Source: an uncultured Collinsella sp. (GTDB taxonomy: Bacteria > Actinomycetota > Coriobacteriia > Coriobacteriales > Coriobacteriaceae). Taken from it: 64,000 nucleotides of DNA. Below the pieces are notes generated by a model. That model had not been told where the DNA came from. It did not search any database and worked only from the letters and a program-made list of their open reading frames with translations. Positions 27,443-36,235 of the stretch are shown one piece after another. The stretch lies in assembly GCA_900541745.1 (NCBI GenBank), contig UQLA01000004.1:1-64000 (forward strand), in the 5' to 3' direction. Position 1 is the first letter of the stretch. Each line of letters starts with the position of its first letter. Position numbers and translations under genes: made by a program.

Positions 27443-27973
27443 TTAGGCGAGCTTGCGAGCGAGCTCTCGCACCTCTTCCAACTTGGGTGACGATGCCATG
27501 CTATCGCGCTCGGTCATACCGCTGATGGTGATAATGCCTTGGTCCTCCCACTTGCAGTACGCGCAGGTTGACTTGTACATAGCGATCGCCGCATCATAGA
27601 CGCCCTCACTGTGGCTATCGAGCAAAAGGGCCGTCTTGGTGAACGGGAAGCCCGTGGCACCGAAGGCGTACAGGCGGTCAATAGCGGCTTTCTCCTGCGC
27701 AGTGATATCAAACCAGTAGATAGGCGAAGCGAAGACAACCATATCGGCGCCTTTCAGCGACTCGATCACGTCGGCCATGTCATCCTTCTGCACGCAAGTG
27801 CCCTCATGGGCGAAGCAATACTGACACCCCAGGCAACCAGCGATTTTCTTGCTGGCAACACGGACGACCTCGACCGTATTGCCGCCCTCACGCGCGGTCT
27901 CGGCAAACGCCTCGACCATGGTGTCGGTATTGGCGCCCTTGCGCGGGCTACCACTCAATACAACGATTTTCAT
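27443..27973 (-). CDS. NADPH-dependent FMN reductase / flavodoxin-fold protein
   Basis: 176 residues with a flavodoxin-like fold. The N-terminal FMN phosphate loop is VLSGSPRKGANTD. It has the cysteine cluster GCLGCQYCFAHEGTCVQKDDM typical of the multimeric flavodoxin/iron-sulfur flavoprotein-like reductases, and the flavin-ring segment FASPIYWFDITAQEKAAIDRLY. GAGAGGG precedes the ATG. It probably reduces FMN or quinone-like substrates with NAD(P)H. Another cysteine pair appears at CAYCKW. It is a single gene, convergent with the ATPase gene. Confidence 0.9.
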   Translation of the reverse strand: MKIVVLSGSPRKGANTDTMVEAFAETAREGGNTVEVVRVASKKIAGCLGCQYCFAHEGTCVQKDDMADVIESLKGADMVVFASPIYWFDITAQEKAAIDRLYAFGATGFPFTKTALLLDSHSEGVYDAAIAMYKSTCAYCKWEDQGIITISGMTERDSMASSPKLEEVRELARKLA

Positions 27974-28118
27974 AGGATTCCCTCTCCTTCATGCTGCAGG
28001 CGCGCAGCATGTTTTCTTGTAACCAAAACGAATGGAGTTAATCAATCGCCTCGTTTCAGCTACTCCCACTCTTTAGAAGAATCGTTGCTAGAGACTTGGC
28101 ATTGAATCGAGGCACGCC

Positions 28119-29090
28119 TTATTTCAAATACTCCTCAAAGAACGCTTTCAGCTTTCCAAACGGAATGACGTCCATCTGGTCGTAGAGGTCGGTGTGGCTG
28201 GCACCGGGGATAATGAGCAATTCCTTGTTGTCCCCAGTCAGCTTGCCGTACGCGGTTTCGCTGAAATAGCGGGAGTGCGCCTTCTCGCCATGCACCAGCA
28301 GCACGGCAGAGCGGATCTCGCCGGCGTACTGCAAGATCGGCATATTCAAAAACGACAGCGAAGATGTCACATTCCAACCGCCATTGGAGCCCAGGCTGCG
28401 GGGATGGTAACCTCGCGGAGTCTTGTAGTAGGCGTAATAGTCCGCCACAAACTGCGGCGCGTCATCGGGCAGCTGATCGACCACGCCGCCCGCCAGCGCG
28501 TAGCTGTCATTTTTATAGTCCTCGGTGCGCTGCGCGTTCAGCGCTTTACGCTTTTCAAAGCGCGCCTGCTCGGAATCCTCGGCGTCAAAGTAGCCGTTTG
28601 CGGTCACACGGGTCATGTCGTACATCGTCATAGCAGCAGTAGCTTTGATACGAGTGTCGATGGCTGCGGCATTGATTGCCATGCCGCCCCAGCCGCAGAT
28701 GCCGATGATGCCGATGCGCTCCGGATCGACGTTTTCCTGTACCGAGAGGAAATCCACCGCTGCGCAGAAATCCTCGGTGTTGATGTCCGGCGATGCCACA
28801 TAGCGGGGCGCACCGCCGCTCTCGCCGGTATAGGACGGGTCGAAGGCAATCGCGAAAAAGCCCAGCTCCGCCATTTTCTGCGCATAAAGGCCGGACGTTT
28901 GCTCCTTCACCGCGCCAAACGGACCGCTGACGGCGATGGCAGGCAGCTTGCCCTCCACGTTCTTTGGCACGTAGACGTCGGCCGCCAGCGTGATGCCGTA
29001 TCGGTTGTGGAAAGTCGCCTTGCTGTGCTCAACCTTGTCGTTTTTGGGGAACACCTTGTCCCATTCCTGCGTCAGTTTCAACTGCTCCAT
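28119..29090 (-). CDS. Alpha/beta hydrolase of the dienelactone-hydrolase-like type
   Basis: 323 residues. The nucleophile elbow is GICGWGG, so cysteine takes the usual serine position, as in dienelactone hydrolases. Other landmarks are the oxyanion region VSGPFGAVKEQ, YTGESGGAPRY, and the C-terminal acid/His pair in LLVHGEKAHSRYFSE and IPGASHTDLYDQ. No signal peptide is present. AAGGAGG lies 7 nt before the start, inside the last codons of the upstream cupin gene, so the two are cotranscribed. Substrate is unknown. The pair is under a MerR-type regulator encoded divergently. Confidence 0.88.
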   Translation of the reverse strand: MEQLKLTQEWDKVFPKNDKVEHSKATFHNRYGITLAADVYVPKNVEGKLPAIAVSGPFGAVKEQTSGLYAQKMAELGFFAIAFDPSYTGESGGAPRYVASPDINTEDFCAAVDFLSVQENVDPERIGIIGICGWGGMAINAAAIDTRIKATAAMTMYDMTRVTANGYFDAEDSEQARFEKRKALNAQRTEDYKNDSYALAGGVVDQLPDDAPQFVADYYAYYKTPRGYHPRSLGSNGGWNVTSSLSFLNMPILQYAGEIRSAVLLVHGEKAHSRYFSETAYGKLTGDNKELLIIPGASHTDLYDQMDVIPFGKLKAFFEEYLK

Positions 29091-29092
29091 GC

Positions 29093-29860
29093 CTAAGCCT
29101 CCTTGTCGGTCGCTTTAAGGTATTGCTCGTCGATCACGGGCTCCAACCACTCGTTGGAGGCCTCCTCGCCCGGAACCTCCAGCGCGAGATGGGAGAACCA
29201 GCTCTCGGGCGCGGCTCCGTGCCAATGTTTCACACCCGGGGCGATGTTGACCACGTCGCCAGGGCGCAGCTCCTGTGCCGATTTGCCCCATTCCTGGTAA
29301 AACCCTCGACCGGCCACGCAGACGAGGATCTGTCCGCCACCGCTTTTGGCGTGATGGACGTGCCAGTTGTTGCGGCAGCCGGGCTCGAACGTCACGTTGT
29401 AGACGCCGACCTGCTCGGTGGAAAGGGGCGCGAGGTAGCTTTGCCCGATAAAGTACTTCGCAAATGCGTCGTTGGGGGCACCGATAGGAAAGGCCATCTC
29501 GTTTTGGTGTCGGGCCTTTGCGTCGGCGCCGTCGTCCTCGTCCGCCCAGACCTCCTTCGCCATGCGGAAGGCCGCCCACGCCTTGGGCCATCCCGCATAA
29601 AACGCCGCATGCGTAAGGATTTCCGCTATCTCAGCCCTGGTCACCCCGTTGTTCTTTGCGGACATCAGATGATATTGGAACGAGGAGTCCGTCAGCCCCT
29701 GCGCCATCAGGGCAACCACCGTCACTATGCTGCGGTCGCGCAAGGAAAGCTCGCCCTCCCGGCTCCACACCTCGCCGAACAGCACGTCGTCGTTGAGCTG
29801 TGCGAATTTGGGGGCAAAGTCCCCCAGGGCATCCCTGCCCGCTGTCTGCTTAATTGCCAT
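29093..29860 (-). CDS. Carboxymuconolactone decarboxylase-like/cupin fusion protein
   Basis: 255 residues. The N-terminal ~115 residues are an AhpD/CMD-like domain (LSLRDRSIVTVVALMAQGLT, NNGVTRAEIAEILTHAAFYAGWPKAW) without the CxxC of true AhpD. The C-terminal ~110 residues are a cupin with metal-ligand set WHVHHAKSGGGQ and PGVKHWHGAAPES. GGGAGG 9 nt before ATG 29860 sets the start; the longer frame to 29959 enters the promoter. It is first in a two-gene operon with the hydrolase, facing the MerR gene. Probably a stress or electrophile-response enzyme (inference). Confidence 0.9.
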   Translation of the reverse strand: MAIKQTAGRDALGDFAPKFAQLNDDVLFGEVWSREGELSLRDRSIVTVVALMAQGLTDSSFQYHLMSAKNNGVTRAEIAEILTHAAFYAGWPKAWAAFRMAKEVWADEDDGADAKARHQNEMAFPIGAPNDAFAKYFIGQSYLAPLSTEQVGVYNVTFEPGCRNNWHVHHAKSGGGQILVCVAGRGFYQEWGKSAQELRPGDVVNIAPGVKHWHGAAPESWFSHLALEVPGEEASNEWLEPVIDEQYLKATDKEA

Positions 29861-30066
29861 GATCGATTTCCTCCCGTCGATGGTTCTGGACACGAATCTG
29901 CTTACGTGCGGCCAAGTGGCCCGCCTAGATTCCCATGTCCATTTGTCGCGCTTGCTCAAGAGCAGGATGCCCAGCGATTTCGCCTACGCCGTTCACGCCG
30001 CCGGCGAAAACCGTTTTGCCCATTACGGACCACCCCTTGCGCTACCGATTTGTATTGACGAGAATG

Positions 30067-30097
30067 AAGGTAATACCTAAACCTGACTTTAGGTCAA
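30067..30097 (-). promoter_or_regulatory. MerR-type promoter and operator
   Basis: On the minus strand TTGACC (30092-30097) is followed by the dyad CCTAAA-GTCAGG-TTTAGG (30076-30093, overlapping), then TATTAC or, with a 19 nt spacer, TACCTT as -10. A dyad lying between -35 and -10 with a long spacer is the hallmark of MerR-activated promoters. It drives the cupin/hydrolase operon. Confidence 0.72.
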
Positions 30098-30128
30098 GGA
30101 ATGAATTCGAGATTTATTCGGAGGGGCC

Positions 30129-30569
30129 ATGTACACAATCGGACAGGTGGCGGATATGTTCGGTCTGCCCGTTTCCACGCTGCGCTATTACGACAAGCAG
30201 GGATTGTTCCCGGAATTGGAACGGACGTCCGGCATTCGCCGATTCGGCGATACGGAACTCGAGGCGCTTCGGGTCATCGAATGCCTGAAGAAGGCTGGAA
30301 TGGAGATTAAGGACATCCGACTGTTCATGGAATGGTGCGCGGAGGGCCCATCGACATATCCCAAGCGCAAGGCCATGTTTGAGGAGCGAAAGGCCCACAT
30401 GGAGTCGGAGATCGCGAACATGAACCGTGCGCTGGATATGCTGAGGTTCAAATGCTGGTACTACGAGCAGGCGATCCAAGATGGCAACGAGGATAGAGTG
30501 AAGGCGCTGATTCCCGACAATTTGCCGGAAGAGATCAAAGAAGTTTACGAGAACGCCCACGCTCGATAA
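30129..30569 (+). CDS. MerR-family transcriptional regulator
   Basis: 146 residues. MYTIGQVADMFGLPVSTLRYYDKQGLFP is the MerR winged-helix start, with RRFGDTELEALRVIECLKKAGM as the wing/linker. A dimerisation coiled coil follows (RKAMFEERKAHMESEIANMNRALDML), with a single C-terminal cysteine-bearing FKCWYYEQA. GGAGG precedes the ATG. It is divergent from the cupin/hydrolase operon, with an obvious operator in between. Confidence 0.93.
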   Translation: MYTIGQVADMFGLPVSTLRYYDKQGLFPELERTSGIRRFGDTELEALRVIECLKKAGMEIKDIRLFMEWCAEGPSTYPKRKAMFEERKAHMESEIANMNRALDMLRFKCWYYEQAIQDGNEDRVKALIPDNLPEEIKEVYENAHAR

Positions 30570-30581
30570 TGCCAACCGATC

Positions 30582-30850
30582 TCAAGGGAATTCGGTGAGG
30601 AGTCCTCTTCGGTTAGTGATGTACTTCTTCCCCTTGATGTCGTAGCGCTTCGCCTCATAGAAGGCGAAAGCGTCGCGGAGGTACGAGATATAGCGCCCGA
30701 CGGTGACGTGGTTGGTGGGAACCCTGTTGGCGTCGAGGACGTTGGCGATGTTGTTGGGCGAGTTGAGGTTGCCGGAGTTGTCCATCATGTACTCGGCCAG
30801 CCTCTCCAACACGGTGGAGTCGGTACGTATTGCGGTCTACCCAAGCCATA
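30582..30850 (-). pseudogene. Remnant of a DUF4143-type AAA ATPase gene
   Basis: The 76-codon frame ending at 30582 (LERLAEYMMDNSGNLNSPNN, TVGRYISYLRDAFAFYEAKR, YDIKGKKYI) is the DUF4143 C-terminal region of bacterial ATPases of the AAA_14 kind. Upstream, a proper start with AAGGAG (ATG at 30850, MAWVDRNTYRLHRV) lies in another frame, so promoter and start codon are joined to the gene's tail by an internal deletion. The ATPase core is gone. Confidence 0.75.
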
Positions 30851-30857
30851 ATCCACT

Positions 30858-30908
30858 CCTTCTCGGTTTCGAAACTCGATTATTTCTAAAGTTTCGAAAC
30901 CGAGAAGG
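30858..30908 (-). promoter_or_regulatory. 18 bp perfect inverted repeat, probable operator of the lost ATPase gene
   Basis: CCTTCTCGGTTTCGAAAC and its exact complement are separated by 15 nt. Each arm has the inner palindrome GTTTCGAAAC. It overlaps the leader and ribosome site of the deleted ATPase gene. The layout suggests an autoregulatory site that outlived the gene. Confidence 0.72.
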
Positions 30909-31001
30909 CAATGTGCACAAGGATGCATCAAGGAGCGAATCCCAGTAGCGCCATGTCAGCAGCGATGCCGGACGCATTCGCACGTGCTACAATCCAACCA
31001 C

Positions 31002-31089
31002 CAGAGATGAAAACACAGTCCCCGTCGGGTAGTCGTGGGCGTGCGCTAGTCCGCATCAGTAACCTGCCTCCTTGGTTGTCCCTTCTCTG
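31002..31089 (+). ncRNA. yjdF-motif riboswitch
   Basis: The leader directly upstream of a yjdF gene. It is closed by CAGAGA (31002-31007) and TCTCTG (31084-31089), and contains GTCCCCGTCGGGTAGTCG, GCGCTAGTCCGCATCAGTAA and CTGCCTCC, which match my memory of the yjdF RNA consensus (GCGCUAGUCCGCAUCAGUAAC-like core). These riboswitches bind azaaromatic compounds and control translation of YjdF. An extended -10 (TGCTACAAT, 30985-30993) lies just upstream. A covariance-model search would settle it. Confidence 0.75.
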
Positions 31090-31120
31090 CATGGTCATCT
31101 ACATAAAGGAGGAACCAACC

Positions 31121-31540
31121 ATGCAGATCAGCGTGTCGTCCACCCTGGCCGTATATCACGACGGTCAATTCTGGGTCGGGCTGGCGGAGCATGTCGAGGA
31201 CGGAAGGTACGGCGTCGCCCGCATCGTCTTCGGCGCGGAGCCGTCCGATGAGGAGATCCTGCGATTCGTTACAAGCGAATGGGAGAAGCTCTCGTTCTTC
31301 AGCGACAAGGTCACTGAAACAAGCAAGCCCGCGAAGAACCCCAAGCGGCGCGCCCGCGAGGCAGCGAAAGCCCTTAAACGGCCCGCGGTGAGCACCAAGG
31401 CACAACAGGCGCTCGCGGCACAGCGGGAAGCGATGAAGCGGGAGTCGGCTCAAGCAAGAATTCAGCGTCGCGCGGATGAGGCGGAGACGCGCTTCGAGCA
31501 GCGAAAGTTGAAGCGCAAGCAGAAACATCGCGGGCATTGA
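31121..31540 (+). CDS. yjdF: YjdF-family protein
   Basis: 139 residues. It begins MQISVSSTLAVYHDGQFWVG and continues GVARIVFGAEPSDEEILRFV, the family core. A long, very basic helical tail follows (KNPKRRAREAAKALKRPA to FEQRKLKRKQKHRGH). AAAGGAGG with good spacing precedes ATG 31121, so the longer in-frame reading through the riboswitch is rejected. Function of YjdF is unclear; it is regulated by a riboswitch for azaaromatic toxins in many Firmicutes. Confidence 0.9.
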   Translation: MQISVSSTLAVYHDGQFWVGLAEHVEDGRYGVARIVFGAEPSDEEILRFVTSEWEKLSFFSDKVTETSKPAKNPKRRAREAAKALKRPAVSTKAQQALAAQREAMKRESAQARIQRRADEAETRFEQRKLKRKQKHRGH

Positions 31541-31748
31541 TCGCTATTTGCAGCAAGGCAAACCATATATAGCAGCGGCGCCAGTTCCACTTGAAGCCGA
31601 CGCCGCGTAGACGCTGATGGTGACGGCTATGCACGGGCACGGGCGCGCCACCGCACTTCGTAGCTTGTTTCTCAAGTATTTGGGACGCACACGCGGCATT
31701 CAAAAATGCGGAGCGACTCCGCATGGCTCGAGACTGAGCCGAGGTGCC
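31541..31748. other. Noncoding gap between convergent genes
   Basis: About 200 bp with no gene, clear hairpin or repeat that I can support. Confidence 0.5.
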
Positions 31749-32198
31749 CTACTTCTCGCCCTCCAGCAGCCCCACGATGCGGTCGATGTCGACGGCAAAG
31801 CGAGGCCTTCCCTCGCGCTCGTAGCGGTCGAGGTATGCCTGGCACTCGGAGACAATGCGCTTGGTGTTGCCATCGATGATGCGCTGGAGCGTCTCGTAGT
31901 AGGCCGAGCCCTCGGTCCTGAAGCGGCGCTGGTAGGCCTTGGTTATGGGGAACATCTTGATGTAGTGGATGCCGTGGCGGCAGCCGGGGCGCGTCGTGGG
32001 GCGGGGTGGCAACGCAAAGTACTGGTCTTTGGGCACGTTAGGGGCGATGTTGGAACGCAGCGGCACGGCGAAGTCCCTGCGCTTCCCGCGGAAACGCAGC
32101 CTCACCACCACGATGCAGGGGCGGTCGCGCTTAAGCATGAGCTCGCGGTCGCCATCGACGAGGTCGAAGAAGTCCTGGGAGATGGATACGATCTTCAT
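31749..32198 (-). CDS. ToxN/AbiQ-like endoribonuclease-family protein
   Basis: 149 residues. The arrangement MKIVSISQDFFDLV, then PCIVVVRLRFRGKRRDFAVPLRSNI, then RHGIHYIKMFPI mirrors the AbiQ/ToxN fold (compare FAIPFRS and the GLDY..I block of AbiQ). A basic helical tail ends the protein. In type III toxin-antitoxin systems such proteins are RNases held by a repeat RNA encoded just upstream. Here the leader has a GC hairpin (GGGGCC-n-GGCCCC, around 32224-32249) but I see no tandem repeats. It could therefore be a solitary relative. AAGGGGG precedes the ATG. Assignment is by motif only. Confidence 0.6.
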   Translation of the reverse strand: MKIVSISQDFFDLVDGDRELMLKRDRPCIVVVRLRFRGKRRDFAVPLRSNIAPNVPKDQYFALPPRPTTRPGCRHGIHYIKMFPITKAYQRRFRTEGSAYYETLQRIIDGNTKRIVSECQAYLDRYEREGRPRFAVDIDRIVGLLEGEK

Positions 32199-32223
32199 CG
32201 GTTACGCCCCCTTCATACGAAGC

Positions 32224-32249
32224 GGGGCCCGCATCGCTGCAGGCCCCTA
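32224..32249 (-). terminator. GC-rich hairpin in the leader of the ToxN/AbiQ-like gene
   Basis: On the minus strand GGGGCCTGC-AGCGAT-GCGGGCCCC lies about 25 bp before the start codon. In type III systems a leaky terminator sits between antitoxin RNA and toxin gene at this place. No T-run follows here. Confidence 0.5.
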
Positions 32250-32526
32250 CAGGTGGACGATATTCTACGCCTTGCGGCACCCCGTCGCCCACGGAGGTTA
32301 AACGTACACGTAAGCCGTACTCTGAAAGCCGCGGCTTCCGGCAAGTAGTTTATACCACGAAAGGTCGCTTTCAATGCGCATAGCTCGCAAAATAACACTC
32401 GCTGGGCCGTTTCGGCGTGCTCAGCCTCCGCTCGATCTTACGCATGTTTTTTGGGAGGGCATGAGTCGTCGCCCGCCACGGCGGCTTATACAGCCGTTTG
32501 CCTTTTTCGATTTAGCGTATTGCTCT

Positions 32527-32628
32527 TCAGATCATCGTGGTGTGCTCGTAGCCGCGCTCCACGAGGAGCCGCTCGGCAACGTCGAGAATCTTCTCGACCG
32601 TCTCCTCCGGGTACTTATTGCGTGCCAC
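32527..32628 (-). pseudogene. TetR-family regulator, N-terminal stub of 33 residues
   Basis: GGAGG 5 nt before GTG 32628 opens MARNKYPEETVEKILDVAER, continuing LLVERGYEHTTMI and then TGA. This is exactly the first two helices of a TetR DNA-binding domain. The recognition helix and ligand domain are absent. It is divergent from the lantibiotic-type ABC operon, where a regulator would be expected. A 12 bp palindrome lies 18 bp upstream of its start. Confidence 0.72.
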
Positions 32629-32645
32629 GGGCACCTCCGTCCTTG

Positions 32646-32657
32646 TTATCGCGATAA
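32646..32657. promoter_or_regulatory. 12 bp palindrome, possible TetR operator
   Basis: TTATCGCGATAA is perfectly palindromic. It lies between the TetR stub and the rightward ABC operon. Its location suits an operator, but with the repressor truncated it may have no local reader. Confidence 0.55.
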
Positions 32658-32823
32658 ACATACCATGAGTGGCGTACGGGTCGAGAAGGGCTGGCGCTAA
32701 AAGAGCCCAACGGCCGTTACAGCTTCGTTAGAAACGCGCCCCACCATGGATGGTGAACCCGAAAGGTAAGGCGCGCGGGCACGGCGACTCGGCCCGCGCG
32801 CCCGGAAGAGAAAGGACGAACCC

Positions 32824-33548
<725 letters not shown>

Positions 33549-33552
<4 letters not shown>

Positions 33553-34319
33553 CGGGCAAGAAAGGCGGCCTGCTCGCGGGCCTGCGCGCCGAGGCCCTGA
33601 AGTCGCGCCACGCAGCACCGGTTCGCCTGGCCGTGCTCATGGCGCTGCCGATGCCGCTGCTCGGCGCGATGCCCTACCGGGGCGTGCAGATCTTCAGCGC
33701 GTGGAACTACTGGTACGCGCTCTTCCTGCCCGTGTCTCTCTCGCTCGTGGTGGCTTGCGTCGCGCGGGCGGACGCGCGCACGCGGATGCGGGGGCTTCTA
33801 GGCCTGGGCTTCCCGCTCGGGCGCGCCTGGTGGGCCAAGGCGCTCTGGTGCCTCGCGCTCTGCACGTTCTCGAACCTCGTGGTCTTCGGCATCTACCTCG
33901 CGGGATCGGCGTTCTCCTCGCAGGGCCTCACGGTCGCGGGCGCGCTCACGATGCTCCTCTGCGCGCTCGTCAACACGGTGACCGCGGCGTGGATGATCCC
34001 CGCAGGGCTCTTCCTCACGGCGCGGCTCGGCATGCTCGCGGGCATCTTCTGCCCGCTCGCCGCGCAGCTCGTGGGTGGGTTCGCCTGGTCGCTGATGCCG
34101 CTGCCGCAGCTCTTCCCGCCGTCGGCGAGCATGGTCATCCCTACGAGCTTCATCCCCGTGCTGCCGAGCGGCGAGCCACTCGCGGCGGACATGGCGCTCG
34201 GCGGGGCGCTCGCGGCGGACGGCATGCTCACACTGGCGGGCCTTGCGGTCTGCGTGCTCGCGTTCGCCGCGCTCACGGCGGCGGGCGCGGCCTGGTTCGC
34301 GCGCTCCGAGGAGAGGTGA
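33549..34319 (+). CDS. ABC permease of lantibiotic-immunity (LanE) type
   Basis: 256 residues with six predicted TM helices. The start reads LLAGLRAEALKSRHAAPVRL (the usual amphipathic lead of MutE/EpiE permeases), then NYWYALFLPVSLSLVVACV and LPLPQLFPPSASMVIPTSFIPVLPSGE-like features (residues ~180-205). ATGA overlap joins it to the ATPase gene. Very high GC (over 70 percent) sets this operon apart from flanking genes and may mark transfer. Confidence 0.88.
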
Positions 34320-35134
34320 TGGCCATGACACGACTCTCCGACCCGACGCCGCGCATGACTCTCCCGCGGGCCCTGCTCTCCGAGGCCCTGCGCCTAGCGC
34401 GCTCCCCGCTCACGGCGGTGCACCTCGTCTGCGGCCTGGCAGCCGGTCTTGCCTGCGGCGAGTACTTCTCCGTTACCCGATGGGACCCGGCGCTGGGCGC
34501 GGACGCCTACGCCCAGTTCCTCGGCGCCCTCATGCCGCTCATGTCCGCCATCGTCTGCGGGCTCGCCGTGGACGAGGAGCGCGCTGCCGGGCGCCTCGCC
34601 AACCTCACGGCGGTCCCCTCGCGCGGGCGCGCCGTCGCGGCGAAGCTGCTCGCCCTTGCGGCGCTCGGCGCGGGCACGCTGGCCGTGGCGCTCGGCGTGT
34701 TCGGGGCCGTGCTCTCCGTCGCCGGGCGCCTGCCGCTCGGGCCCGCTCCGCTTGCGGCCGCCTGGACGGGCATCGTGCTGGGCAGCCTGCCCCTCTACGC
34801 GCTGGGGCTCGGCGTGGCCCTGCGCCTCGGCCGCAACGCCGCCATCGGCGCCGGCGCGGCGGGGATGCTCCTCGCGTTCTTCTCAGTGGGCGGACTTGCG
34901 CACGGCCTCATGACCGGCGAGCTCACCGGTGCCCTGGCGACGCCCCTGAGCTGGGTGCCGCTCGCCTGGCCCGCGCGCCTGGGGTCGCTCGGGGTGGAGG
35001 CCTTCATCGACGCCGCACGCGCGGCGGGCCCTCTCCTCACGACTGCGCTCGCTGGCCTCGTGCTCGCCCTGGCAGCCGCCGCCGTCCTTCTGGCCTGGTT
35101 CTGCCGCTTCGAGGACGGGAGGGCAGATGAGTAG
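34319..35134 (+). CDS. ABC permease of lantibiotic-immunity (LanG) type
   Basis: 271 residues with six TM helices. It opens LPRALLSEALRLARSPLTAVHLV and carries DEERAAGRLANLTAVPSRGR, the conserved cytoplasmic loop of LanG/BcrB-like permeases. The start ATG shares one base with the stop of the LanE-like gene (TGATG). The longer frame from 33701 is antisense-like readthrough of the preceding gene and is rejected. Confidence 0.88.
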   Translation: MAMTRLSDPTPRMTLPRALLSEALRLARSPLTAVHLVCGLAAGLACGEYFSVTRWDPALGADAYAQFLGALMPLMSAIVCGLAVDEERAAGRLANLTAVPSRGRAVAAKLLALAALGAGTLAVALGVFGAVLSVAGRLPLGPAPLAAAWTGIVLGSLPLYALGLGVALRLGRNAAIGAGAAGMLLAFFSVGGLAHGLMTGELTGALATPLSWVPLAWPARLGSLGVEAFIDAARAAGPLLTTALAGLVLALAAAAVLLAWFCRFEDGRADE

Positions 35135-35528
35135 GAAGCCGCTCGCCGCCGTGCTCGCCCTCCTCTCCACAGCGCTCGTCCTGGGCGGGAATGCCCTGCT
35201 CGACGCCGGCTGGGGGTCGGCGCTGCGCTCGATCGCCGACCGCGTGCTGCCCAACCCTGAGATCACCATGTGGGCGCCCGCGCCCGAGCCCGGCAGCCAC
35301 GCGAGCTCCTACGCCGACGCCACCGGGGCGGGGGCGAACTACGTCTACCTGGTGGACGCGGCGGACGACAGGGGCAATGTCCGAGAGCTCCAGCTCATCT
35401 TCTTCGGACGGGAGTCGAACGGCGAGGGCTGGCTCGAGATCGAGGCGCGCGGCGGCTCGGGCGTGCGCTACCGCGCGTGCGATGCGGCCGAGGCGCCCGC
35501 GGCTGCGCGCGGGGCTCTAGACCGCTGA
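35127..35528 (+). CDS. YxeA-like (DUF1093) exported small protein
   Basis: 133 residues with an N-terminal signal/anchor (LAAVLALLSTALVLGGNALL) and a ~75-residue domain whose pattern YVYLVDAADDRGNVRELQ...WLEIEARGGSGVRYRACDA resembles YxeA/DUF1093 proteins, which accompany LanFEG-type transporters. The ATG overlaps the end of the LanG-like gene by 8 nt. Function in the resistance operon is unknown. Confidence 0.72.
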   Translation: MSRKPLAAVLALLSTALVLGGNALLDAGWGSALRSIADRVLPNPEITMWAPAPEPGSHASSYADATGAGANYVYLVDAADDRGNVRELQLIFFGRESNGEGWLEIEARGGSGVRYRACDAAEAPAAARGALDR

Positions 35529-35572
35529 GCGCGGCGCAAGTACAATGCAACGGGAGTTTCAGGAGGTCGAAT

Positions 35573-36235
35573 ATGGCGAGGATACTGGCAGTGGATGATG
35601 AGCGGGCGATCCTCGACGCGCTCGCGCGCGTTCTCGGCCGCGACGGTCATGAAGTCGTCAAGGCAACGGACCCGACGGCGGTCCCGGGGATGGACCTCTC
35701 GCGCTTCGACCTCGTGCTCTGCGACGTCATGATGCCGGGGCTCGACGGCTTCGAGCTCGTGCGGCAGATCCGCCCGGACTTCGACGGGCCCATCATCTTC
35801 CTGACCGCGCGCGTGGCCGAGGAGGACGCCGTGGCCGGCTACGGCCTGGGCGCCGACGACTACGTCCGCAAGCCCTTCGGGGCCGCGGAGCTGCGCGCCA
35901 AGGTCGCGGCCCATCTACGCCGTGAGCGCCGGCCGCGCTCGCACGCCCTCTCCTTCGGGGAGGTGCGGATCGACCTCGGGGCGCGCGGCCTCGCCGTGGG
36001 CGGCGAGGCCGTACCGCTCACGCCCACCGAGTACGCCATCTGCGAGTACCTCGCCCGCCACCCCGGGCAGGTCATGAGCCGCGCGCAGATCCGCGAGGCG
36101 GTGCTCGGCTGGGAGAGCGACGCCGACGACGCGGCCATATCCATGCAGGTCAGCCGCGCCCGGAGGAAACTCTCCGAAGCCGGCGCCGATCCGATCGCGA
36201 CCGTCTGGGGGATGGGGTACAAGTGGCAGCTCTGA
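35573..36235 (+). CDS. OmpR-family response regulator of the immunity operon
   Basis: 220 residues. Receiver domain with AVDDERAI, phospho-acceptor Asp51 in VLCDVMMPGLDG, and KPFGAAELRAKV. The winged helix has LTPTEYAICEYLARHPGQVMSRAQIREAVLGW and AISMQVSRARRKLSEAG. AGGAGG precedes ATG 35573; the longer frame from 35270 overlaps the YxeA-like gene and is rejected. It overlaps the kinase gene start by 13 nt. Confidence 0.94.
   Translation: MARILAVDDERAILDALARVLGRDGHEVVKATDPTAVPGMDLSRFDLVLCDVMMPGLDGFELVRQIRPDFDGPIIFLTARVAEEDAVAGYGLGADDYVRKPFGAAELRAKVAAHLRRERRPRSHALSFGEVRIDLGARGLAVGGEAVPLTPTEYAICEYLARHPGQVMSRAQIREAVLGWESDADDAAISMQVSRARRKLSEAGADPIATVWGMGYKWQL

Noticed and set aside
32374..32700. 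108-codon plus-strand frame upstream of the ABC operon
   Set aside because: It overlaps the clear TetR stub on the other strand and has no ribosome site or family.
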